Origin: Chloroflexota bacterium
Lineage (GTDB): Bacteria > Chloroflexota > Anaerolineae > Promineifilales > Promineifilaceae
DNA length: 6,247 nucleotides
Reading direction: 5' to 3'
Assembly: GCA_963169155.1 (NCBI GenBank)
Contig: CAUJGI010000256.1
Location: 1-6,247 of the forward strand
Position numbers and translations under genes: made by a program. Shown in pieces: positions 1 to 5,728 of the stretch (position 1 is its first letter; every line of letters begins with the position of its first letter). The notes below the pieces were generated by a model, which did no database searches, had not been told where the DNA came from, and saw nothing but the letters and a program-made list of their open reading frames with translations.

Positions 1-1097
1 TCCATGTACTCGTCCAGGCGGTGGGCGTTGCCCGATTCGGTGAGGCCAAGGCACACGGCCGTATATCCCTGGCTCAACGGCACATTGGCATCCGTGCTGC
101 TGGCAATAAAGTTCACCTTGGCGCTGCCGACAAAACGCAGCGCGGTAGCCGCCTGCTGCACCAGCGGTGTATCCCGGCTAATCTGGCCCGGCGGGCGGTT
201 GCCGATTTGCTTCATTTCCACCGTCACGTCCTGCTGCCGCTGCCGGAGCAGCACCAGTTTTTCCACTTCGGTGACCAAAATGGCCAGCCGGTGCGGGTCC
301 TCTGAGCGTAAATCGAGCAGCAGTTTGGCCGTCTGGGCGATTGTATTCACCGAGGTGCCACCTTCGATAACACCTACGTTGTAGGTTGTTTTTGGCCGCA
401 GCGGCAGCTGAATCTTATCAATAGCCGCGATGAGTCGGCCCAGCTCGTGAATGGCGCTGCGCTGGCCAAAATTGCCCCAGGAGTGGCCGCCGGGTGTGTG
501 AATGGTAATCTCATAGCGATGAACGCCAATGGCCTGGTGGGAAATCTGACCAAACAAGCCACCTTCCACCACCAGGTAGATGGCGTTAGCGCCAAACCGC
601 TCCACCACGGCGCGCATACCACACAAATCGCCCAGCCCTTCCTCGCCCACGTTGGCCACCAACCAGATGTCGGCCAACGGCCGTATTCCCTGATCACGCA
701 ACATCTCAGCCAGCGCCAGCAAACCAGCTACCCCGGTTGAGTTGTCGCCAATGCCTGGACCGTGGACCAGGTGCCCATCGCGGCGCGCGGTGAGATCGGT
801 TCCGGTAGGAAACACCGTGTCGGTGTGGGCGGAAATGATGACGGGAGGTTTGCCCTGTGGCTCGCTGCCGGGGAAACGGCCGTACACATTATCCAGTTCA
901 TCGCGCACCACATCGGTCAGCCCCACCTCCACAAAACGACCTTCCAGGTAGGCGGCGCGCAGGGCTTCGCCAAAAGTTGGTGCCGGGATTTGCTGGATCG
1001 TGATGGTTTGGTCTACCAGGCCAGGCACGGTGGCCGAAAAGTGATCCAGGGCCGCCTGAACACGGCCGTTTTGAGCAATCGTTTCGATGGGAATCAT
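1..1097 (-). CDS. M20-family zinc metallopeptidase (CPG2/DapE/ArgE/PepT-like), C-terminus cut by window edge
   Basis: An open frame of 365 codons runs off position 1. M20 enzymes are cytoplasmic di-zinc hydrolases of peptide or N-acyl bonds. The expected residues are all visible: HTD (H91, with D93), the bridging Asp in GPGIGDNSTG (D118), the catalytic and metal pair in VGEEG (E152, E153), E178 in VVEGG, and the final His in SGNAHRLDEY (H359). The spacing matches carboxypeptidase G2. The inserted dimerisation domain (about 190-300) shows HTPGGHSWGNFG, whose H205 corresponds to the active-site His donated across the dimer, and EGGTSVNTIA. There is no signal peptide. Compared with CPG2, perhaps 25 residues are missing. 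The ATG at 1097 is chosen because an in-frame TAG lies three codons upstream; a TTG at 1103 is the only other option, and the SD (AGG) is weak. The gene lies 88 nt after the small membrane protein. Family assignment is firm. The substrate cannot be read from sequence: amino acid deacylase, dipeptidase and tripeptidase are all possible. Confidence 0.92.
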   Translation of the reverse strand, partial: MIPIETIAQNGRVQAALDHFSATVPGLVDQTITIQQIPAPTFGEALRAAYLEGRFVEVGLTDVVRDELDNVYGRFPGSEPQGKPPVIISAHTDTVFPTGTDLTARRDGHLVHGPGIGDNSTGVAGLLALAEMLRDQGIRPLADIWLVANVGEEGLGDLCGMRAVVERFGANAIYLVVEGGLFGQISHQAIGVHRYEITIHTPGGHSWGNFGQRSAIHELGRLIAAIDKIQLPLRPKTTYNVGVIEGGTSVNTIAQTAKLLLDLRSEDPHRLAILVTEVEKLVLLRQRQQDVTVEMKQIGNRPPGQISRDTPLVQQAATALRFVGSAKVNFIASSTDANVPLSQGYTAVCLGLTESGNAHRLDEYM

Positions 1098-1133
1098 GGG
1101 CAACTACCTGGCCTGCGCGGTAAGAATGATGGT

Positions 1134-1147
1134 TAGTGCAGGCACTA
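1134..1147. repeat. 14-bp inverted repeat in the leader of the M20 peptidase gene
   Basis: TAGTGC and GCACTA face each other across 2 bp in the 88-bp gap between the small membrane protein and the peptidase, 36 bp upstream of the peptidase ATG. It could be a dimeric regulator's operator or a small RNA hairpin (5-bp stem with a 4-nt loop). No T-tract follows on either strand, so it does not look like an intrinsic terminator. I saw no convincing -35/-10 pair in this gap. The function is inferred only from symmetry and position. Confidence 0.3.
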
Positions 1148-1185
1148 GACGATGAAAAATAATGGGAACATGCCAGCAACGGGTG

Positions 1186-1386
1186 TCAGGACAACGGCCG
1201 TACCATCAGCAGCCCAATCAGACTGATGATAAGACCCAGGTGCAGCAAAATATGGCGATCAACAAACCAGCTGCCAGGAAAAATCTGCAAAATCAGGTTC
1301 AATATGATGAGACCCAGGCCTACCAGCGGCAGCAGGCCCGGGTATTTGCTAAGAAAATCACTGACTTTATCGAGAAAATCATTCAT
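1186..1386 (-). CDS. small membrane protein, 66 residues, two predicted helices, function unknown
   Basis: I do not recognise the family. The protein has a short charged amphipathic N-terminus (MNDFLDKVSDFLSKYPG), a hydrophobic segment at about 17-36 rich in Leu, Ile and Gly, a short polar loop (GSWFVDRH, 38-45), a second hydrophobic segment at about 46-62, and a very short tail (RPLS). This predicts a hairpin inner-membrane protein. The ATG lies 8 nt after the hflX stop. The only SD-like stretch, AAGGAA at 1398-1403, is inside the last hflX codons, leaving about 12 nt to the ATG, so translation may depend on ribosomes finishing hflX. The last codons include one copy of the ACGGCCGT octamer. 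The hydrophobic pattern and tight spacing behind hflX favour a real gene over a chance frame. Confidence 0.65.
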   Translation of the reverse strand: MNDFLDKVSDFLSKYPGLLPLVGLGLIILNLILQIFPGSWFVDRHILLHLGLIISLIGLLMVRPLS

Positions 1387-1394
1387 AAAGCAAA

Positions 1395-2723
1395 TTATTC
1401 CTTGAGCGCTTTGTGGTCCTTCATGTACGGTTCAAAATAGGGCACGAGCCGTTTGGGGAGACGGCCGTAAACAATCACCCCTTCTTGCGTATGCTCCTCA
1501 CTATCCACCTGGCCCCGCTCGTACATCATCGAGAGCAAATCCCCCCGCTTGTACGGCAGCAGCACTTGCAGCGGCTCCAGGTAACGCACCATCGCTGCGT
1601 CGATGGCTACCAGCAGTTCAGCCACTCCCTGGCCAGTCACGGCCGAAACCGGCACCACCGGGTATGGCAAATCAAACAGCTCCAGCGGATTGACATCCGA
1701 CGGCAGCAAATCGACCTTGTTCAGCGCTACGACCATCTGCAAATGATCCACTTCCAGCTCGGCCAGCGTATCCTCCACCGACTCCATTTGCGCTTCAGCG
1801 TTGGGATGCGTGGCGTCTACCACATGCAGCAGCAAATCCGCCTGCGAAATCTCTTCCAGAGTGGCGCGAAAAGCCGCCACGATGTTCGTCGGCAGCTTTT
1901 GGATAAAGCCTACCGTGTCAGTGAAGAGCAGCTCACGTCCGCCGGGCATATCCACCTTGCGCGTCGTGGGGTCCAGCGTGGCAAACAGCATATCAGCCGA
2001 CAGCACATTGGCGTCACTCAGCTTGTTGAGCAGGGTCGATTTGCCCGCGTTGGTGTACCCCACAATGGCCACCACCTGCAGCTCCGTCTGCTGTCGCTTG
2101 GCCCGATGCCGTTCGCGGTGCGCCCGCACATTTTCCAGCTGATCTTTGATGTAGGTAATGCGCCGTCCGATTTCGCGGCGGTCAGTTTCCAGCTGGGTCT
2201 CACCCGGACCGCGCAGGCCAACACCCCCGCCCATGCCGCCAACGCGGCCGCCCGCCTGCCGGGCAAGATGAGTCCACATACGCGTCAGGCGCGGCACGCG
2301 GTACTCCAGCTGTGCCAGCTCTACTTGCAGCTTGCCTTCGCGGGTTTGCGCGTGTTGGGCAAAGATGTCCAAGATCAACGCGGTGCGATCAATGACCTTG
2401 ATCTCTTCGCCAAACAACTTTTCCAGCTCACGCTGGTGGCGCGGATTGAGCTCTTCATCAAATATCACCACTCCGGCCTGCAGCTCCTCGATGAGCATCT
2501 TCACTTCTTCCACCTTGCCGGAACCAATAAAGGTGGCGCTGTCTGGGCGATCAAAGCGCTGGATTGTTTGCCCGATTACCTCTAATCCGGCCGTGTCGGC
2601 CAGGCGACCGAGTTCTTCCAGGCTGTCTTCTACGGGGAGTAATGGGTGCTCATGTTTCAATTCTGCCCCAACTAAAAAGGCGCGCTCTTTGGGCTGGGCT
2701 GTTTCATAAAATTTTGGGGAAAT
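1395..2723 (-). CDS. hflX: ribosome-associated GTPase HflX, probable ATT start
   Basis: HflX is a translational GTPase that binds the 50S subunit and splits stalled or hibernating 70S ribosomes, notably under heat stress. Counting from the proposed start (442 residues; E. coli HflX has 426), the HflX N-terminal domain occupies about 1-160. It is followed by the Gly-rich family signature GLRGPGETQLETDRR (about 169-183), a charged helical linker, and the G domain: G1 GYTNAGKST (222-230), G2 region LFATLDPTTR, G3 DTVGFI (269-274), G4 NKVD (335-338) and G5 SA (360-361). A short C-terminal domain ends in KDHKALKE. Start choice: the first ordinary start is a TTG at 2660, but the frame stays open upstream and encodes YETAQPKERAFLVGAEL, which looks like the conserved HflX N-terminus. 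The only initiation-like codon before the in-frame TGA (2739-2741) is ATT at 2721-2723, with GGAGG 5 nt upstream. The gene follows the DUF4139 gene by 11 nt and precedes the small membrane gene by 8 nt. Family identity is near certain; the exact start is moderately supported. Confidence 0.95.
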   Translation of the reverse strand: MSPKFYETAQPKERAFLVGAELKHEHPLLPVEDSLEELGRLADTAGLEVIGQTIQRFDRPDSATFIGSGKVEEVKMLIEELQAGVVIFDEELNPRHQRELEKLFGEEIKVIDRTALILDIFAQHAQTREGKLQVELAQLEYRVPRLTRMWTHLARQAGGRVGGMGGGVGLRGPGETQLETDRREIGRRITYIKDQLENVRAHRERHRAKRQQTELQVVAIVGYTNAGKSTLLNKLSDANVLSADMLFATLDPTTRKVDMPGGRELLFTDTVGFIQKLPTNIVAAFRATLEEISQADLLLHVVDATHPNAEAQMESVEDTLAELEVDHLQMVVALNKVDLLPSDVNPLELFDLPYPVVPVSAVTGQGVAELLVAIDAAMVRYLEPLQVLLPYKRGDLLSMMYERGQVDSEEHTQEGVIVYGRLPKRLVPYFEPYMKDHKALKE

Positions 2724-2728
2724 AGGAA

Positions 2729-2733
2729 CCTCC
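2729..2733 (-). promoter_or_regulatory. Shine-Dalgarno GGAGG that places the hflX start at ATT
   Basis: GGAGG on the minus strand begins 2 bp after the TAG of the upstream gene (2735-2737) and ends 5 nt before ATT (2721-2723). The upstream DUF4139 gene has GAGGA 5 nt before its ATG, which is the same spacing. The nearest ATG (2705-2707) is 21 nt away and in another frame. The site therefore supports initiation at ATT, probably coupled to termination of the upstream gene. Confidence 0.65.
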
Positions 2734-2734
2734 G

Positions 2735-4330
2735 CTAATCAAGCAGCCCTACCACCTGTAAACTGCGTGGATGGTCTACCACATACTCGTACTGAATCGT
2801 TTGTTTACCGCCACCGGGGAGTGCGAGCTGCCAGTCTAGCAAATTCAACTCCGTTTGCTTGGCTGGCTGCGGGCGAATCGTATCCAATTTTACCTTGATC
2901 TGCTCATGACGCGAAACTGGGATGTGATCCTTAACCACCACCGTAACATCGGTGGGCAGTAAATTTTTCACTTCGATGGTGTAACCATAGCGCAGCTCTC
3001 GCTGATCACGCAGCAGCTTTTTATCCACGTCACGCCGGGCCAGCTTACGTTCCACTGTAATACGATCCTCCACGCCGAGCAGCAGCTCCAGCTTATCGCC
3101 CTGCGCCGTAAACTCGATGTGCGTCTGCCCAATGTACTCGGCCCCTACAAAAAGGCTGGCGGAGCCGGGCAGCAGTGGACCAGATTGGTCATAGTTAACC
3201 GTCGCACGGCGGAAAGCGGTGTCGGTGTATTTGGGGATGGTCAGATAATCCAGCTTCGGCTCCAGGCGAATTTGCTGCAGCACCGTTTTGTGCGGCGAAC
3301 CGTCGTTGGGGATGTCGGTGCTGCCGGGGGCAATAAAAGTTACGGCCGTTCCCTCCGCCTGCACCTCTGCGGTGGCCATTTCTGCCTCAAGGAGCGGTTC
3401 CGCCTCAGCTGGTGCCGAATCCGCCACCATCATCATTTCCATCTTGGCTTGCGGCGCGGGTGCCGGGGCCGCCGTGCGAGCCATCAGGCGCGGCTGCGGC
3501 GGCTGAAATTCACGAATAAACCAGGGATCAATCCGAGGCAGCTGCTGATTCAGCGCTGGACGGGCCGTGGAAACAGCCAATTTCACGCCAGACCAGGCCT
3601 GCCCGGTGCGCTGCGTAATTTCGGCCAGGTAGTTGATTTCCAGGGCAGTACGGCCGTTTTCCTCCGCCAACCGAATATCGTACAACGGCTGCCAGCCAGC
3701 CTGGTTCACCACGTAGCTGATTTCGGGCTGGAAACGGCCGCTCTCCACCACCTCAATCTCCACCTGTACTTGAAACTGCTGCGGCGGCTTGCTGGAACGA
3801 ATTTGCTTGAGCTCTTGCTGGAGCTTCTGCAAGCGGCGCATCAATTCCCGCTGCTGCTGGTCAAGCTCGCGAACGGCCGTACGCATCGCCGCATCCTGCT
3901 CTTGCAAAAAGGCAATCACTTCTAGCTGCGCCGCGACGGTGGTTTTGCCGCGCGACAGTCCTTTGGCAAATTCGGCCGTCGCCTGGCGAATGCCGTCCAG
4001 GTAGGTACCGTGGGCCTGCCAGCCTGCTTTTTGGTCCTCCAGCGCCCGCAGCGCGTCCTGCACTGCTTCAATTTGGGTTTCCAGGTCGCGCACAGCCGTT
4101 TCGGGTGACTGCTCAAAAAATTGGCGCACCACCTCCACACCCAGCAGCCGCACTCTGGCGCTGCCGCTACCCGCCACGCGCACCGAGTTACTGTCCAGCG
4201 TCAGGGGCAAATTGGGGATGATGAGGCGGTGACGGCCGTTTTCTACCTCACAGCCACCCACGCCAGTCACCCGCGCCCGGTCGGGATATACCGTTACTTC
4301 TCGCAGCACAATCTCAGCCGAAATATCCAT
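2735..4330 (-). CDS. DUF4140/DUF4139 domain protein, MuiA (mucoidy inhibitor A) family
   Basis: The protein has 531 residues and the family's layout. An N-terminal DUF4140-type domain (about 8-120) opens with the typical VTVYPDRARVT. It contains a first helical segment (about 75-105) and leads into a second, Gln/Glu/Arg-rich coiled coil (about 140-178). The DUF4139 beta-rich region (about 185-530) includes EISYVVNQAGWQPLYDIRL, RTGQAWSGVKLAVSTARP and, near the end, PGGGKQTIQYEYVV. A linker at about 277-335 is rich in Pro, Ala, Met and Glu and divides the DUF4139 part. There is no signal peptide or membrane segment, so this copy looks cytoplasmic, although many relatives appear to be exported. 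The molecular function of the family is not established; the MuiA name comes from a mucoidy phenotype. The start is firm: ATG preceded by GAGGA at 5 nt. It is the first gene after the 167-bp gap and likely leads an operon with hflX 11 nt downstream. I saw no convincing promoter. Four ACGGCCGT octamers lie inside it. Confidence 0.88.
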   Translation of the reverse strand: MDISAEIVLREVTVYPDRARVTGVGGCEVENGRHRLIIPNLPLTLDSNSVRVAGSGSARVRLLGVEVVRQFFEQSPETAVRDLETQIEAVQDALRALEDQKAGWQAHGTYLDGIRQATAEFAKGLSRGKTTVAAQLEVIAFLQEQDAAMRTAVRELDQQQRELMRRLQKLQQELKQIRSSKPPQQFQVQVEIEVVESGRFQPEISYVVNQAGWQPLYDIRLAEENGRTALEINYLAEITQRTGQAWSGVKLAVSTARPALNQQLPRIDPWFIREFQPPQPRLMARTAAPAPAPQAKMEMMMVADSAPAEAEPLLEAEMATAEVQAEGTAVTFIAPGSTDIPNDGSPHKTVLQQIRLEPKLDYLTIPKYTDTAFRRATVNYDQSGPLLPGSASLFVGAEYIGQTHIEFTAQGDKLELLLGVEDRITVERKLARRDVDKKLLRDQRELRYGYTIEVKNLLPTDVTVVVKDHIPVSRHEQIKVKLDTIRPQPAKQTELNLLDWQLALPGGGKQTIQYEYVVDHPRSLQVVGLLD

Positions 4331-4335
4331 TGAAA

Positions 4336-4340
4336 TCCTC
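4336..4340 (-). promoter_or_regulatory. Shine-Dalgarno GAGGA of the DUF4139 gene
   Basis: GAGGA on the minus strand ends 5 nt before the ATG at 4330. It confirms that start and gives the local spacing used to judge the hflX start. Confidence 0.7.
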
Positions 4341-4390
4341 GTTATTCTTAAAACACATTCCTTAACGCTTTACACAAAGCCATAGGAAGT

Positions 4391-4476
4391 GTCATACCCG
4401 CGTATGCGGGTATCCATTTTCTTCACAAGAGTAGATTCCCGCAGCCTGCCCCGCGAAGGCGTGGGGCGGGAATGAC
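4391..4476. repeat. REP/BIME-like pair of inverted hairpins between the kinase and DUF4139 genes
   Basis: Two palindromic units lie head to head in the 167-bp gap. Unit 1 is a perfect stem, ATACCCGC (4394-4401) with GCGGGTAT (4406-4413), with loop GTAT. Unit 2 has outer arms ATTCCCGC (4435-4442) and GCGGGAAT (4466-4473) around an inner stem, CCCCGCG (4449-4455) with CGTGGGG (4460-4466), including one G-U pair. The outer ends GTCATACCCGC (4391-4401) and GCGGGAATGAC (4466-4476) are inverted copies with one mismatch, so the whole block also resembles a tiny MITE with 11-bp terminal repeats. GTCATTCCCGC-type hairpins are a widely dispersed intergenic repeat class in bacteria. I see no clear target-site duplication. 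In the kinase transcript the block forms 3' hairpins, which could protect the mRNA end or reduce read-through. No U-tract follows either stem. The rest of the gap (4331-4390 and 4477-4497) is AT-richer leader and trailer with nothing else recognisable. Confidence 0.75.
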
Positions 4477-4497
4477 AATCCAGAATACAACATGGCT

Positions 4498-5715
4498 TCA
4501 AAGCTCAGAAGAATAATCTGGCGCTTTAAGCCAGATGGGCAGCTCCACGTGAAAAGTGCTACCAGGGCACTTTTCTTCATCAAACCCGGCGCTTTCCGCC
4601 CATACCCGGCCGCCGTGTGCCTCCACGATGCCCCGGGCAATGGGCAGCCCCAGCCCCGGACCACCCCCCTTAAACTTCGTTTTGCTGGACGAATGCAGAC
4701 TGGCATCGCCAATGCTGCCAAACTTCTCAAAGATCAATTCCAGGTTTTCTGGATCAATACCAATCCCGGTATCCGTCACCTGAATATCTACAAAACCGGC
4801 CAGATCGTCAGTCACTTCATCTTGCCGCACCAGGCTGCCCGAAACCACCACCTGCCCACCATCTGGCGTGTATTTTAGGGCATTCATCAAGATTTTACTG
4901 AGCGCCTTTTTCAATTTTTCCGGGTCGCCATAGCTGTTGTTGTCAAACTCAAACGGAATAATCTTCAAATCCACGCGGCGCGTGGCGTAGTAACGGTCTA
5001 CACTGTCGGCCACCAGCAGCACCGTCTTCTCCAGGTTGATCTCCTGGTACTTCAGCTCAACGGTGCGCAGGTCCAGCAGCGATACATCTAGCATATCGCC
5101 GATGATTTCATGCATGCGGCGGAAGCCGTTGCCCAACCCCTCCAGGTAAATGTGCAGCTGTGGGTCATTTTGGGTTTCGGCGCGCAGGATGTTGGTGTAG
5201 CCCTCCAAAATGGTGAGGGGAGTTTTCAGCTCGTGGGCGGCCACGGCAATGAACTTCGTTTTACTTTCCTTGAACTTTTCCTGCTGGGTGCGCAGCTGCT
5301 CCATGTGACCCAGAAGTTCCGAGCGCTGCATGTCGGAGGCGAGTTGGGTGGCCTCGATGATGGCGTAGGTAAGCACATCATCGATCTGCCGCCAGGCGGT
5401 AAGCGCCTCGGCCGGGGGGAAATGTTTCTCCAGGCTACGGCCGATTTCCTCCTTAAGCACGCGCAGCAGCACCATCCAGTCGTAGGCAGCGGGGGCATCG
5501 TGGCCAATAGCCGTGAGCGCCCAGGATTGCACGGCCGCCAGCTGGACTTCACGCAGCGTCCCCACGCTCTTGACCAACACAGCAAGGAAGTGGATCAGAT
5601 CATCTTCATCGGGCAGCATGTTGGGCGCCCGGCGAAAAGTAACCGTGCAAAGCATGGCTGACTGCTGTCTAAGCCATAACCTGAGGGCTTCCGTCAATTC
5701 CTTAGCTCCTGCCAT
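4498..5715 (-). CDS. soluble sensor histidine kinase with an all-helical N-terminal region
   Basis: The protein has 405 residues and no signal peptide or membrane helix, so it is a cytoplasmic two-component sensor kinase. In order: an N-terminal helical region (about 1-130) with no evident PAS or GAF features; a charged helix (about 130-154); HisKA with the H-box VAAHELKTPLT (phospho-acceptor H161); and HATPase_c with N-box KILMNALKYTPDGG (N278), G1 box DTGIGI (315-320), F box FEKF and G2 box KGGGPGLGLPIARGI (about 349-363). All catalytic boxes are intact. The N-terminal part (WLRQQ, then several helices, then ALTAWRQIDDVLTYAI) resembles in pattern the RsbR/RsbU-type helical sensory domain; this is inference. 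The start is ATG 5715, 13 nt after the trmFO stop. A TTG at 5769 would add 18 residues and overlap trmFO by 41 nt. Neither has a strong SD. No response regulator is present, so the partner is elsewhere. There is no copy of ACGGCCGT in the gene. Confidence 0.93.
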   Translation of the reverse strand: MAGAKELTEALRLWLRQQSAMLCTVTFRRAPNMLPDEDDLIHFLAVLVKSVGTLREVQLAAVQSWALTAIGHDAPAAYDWMVLLRVLKEEIGRSLEKHFPPAEALTAWRQIDDVLTYAIIEATQLASDMQRSELLGHMEQLRTQQEKFKESKTKFIAVAAHELKTPLTILEGYTNILRAETQNDPQLHIYLEGLGNGFRRMHEIIGDMLDVSLLDLRTVELKYQEINLEKTVLLVADSVDRYYATRRVDLKIIPFEFDNNSYGDPEKLKKALSKILMNALKYTPDGGQVVVSGSLVRQDEVTDDLAGFVDIQVTDTGIGIDPENLELIFEKFGSIGDASLHSSSKTKFKGGGPGLGLPIARGIVEAHGGRVWAESAGFDEEKCPGSTFHVELPIWLKAPDYSSEL

Positions 5716-5728
5716 TTCCGAATGCGAG

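Noticed and set aside
374..1179. Several short frames on both strands across the peptidase region
   Set aside because: The minus-strand frame from 1097 to the window edge is uninterrupted for 365 codons and holds all M20 residues; the short frames are out of phase with it.
1413..2585. Long plus-strand frame (390 codons) opposite hflX
   Set aside because: It is an antisense shadow of a strongly conserved GTPase: its translation is rich in His, Arg, Gln and Leu and shows no domain or membrane pattern, while the minus strand carries all G motifs.
2674..2707. Short frame from ATG 2707 (MKQPSPKSAPF, then stop) as the hflX start or a leader peptide
   Set aside because: It is out of frame with HflX, ends after 11 codons, and lies 21 nt from the only Shine-Dalgarno, so it is unlikely to be used.
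3119..3925. Plus-strand frame (268 codons) opposite the DUF4139 gene
   Set aside because: Low-complexity Leu/Arg/His-rich translation without motifs; the minus-strand gene explains the sequence.
4331..4390. Sigma-70-type promoter for the DUF4139 operon
   Set aside because: TTGTGT followed after 18 bp by TTTTAA matches only about half of each consensus hexamer, too weak to report as a feature.
4391..4476. Classical Rho-independent terminator
   Set aside because: The stems are strong, but no T-tract follows either hairpin on either strand; the inverted paired-repeat layout fits a REP/BIME element better.
4331..4497. tRNA or other structured RNA gene in the intergenic gap
   Set aside because: No cloverleaf, T-loop consensus or riboswitch-like core; only the paired hairpins are present.
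5110..5661. Plus-strand frame (183 codons) opposite the kinase gene
   Set aside because: Antisense shadow; the kinase catalytic boxes are on the minus strand.
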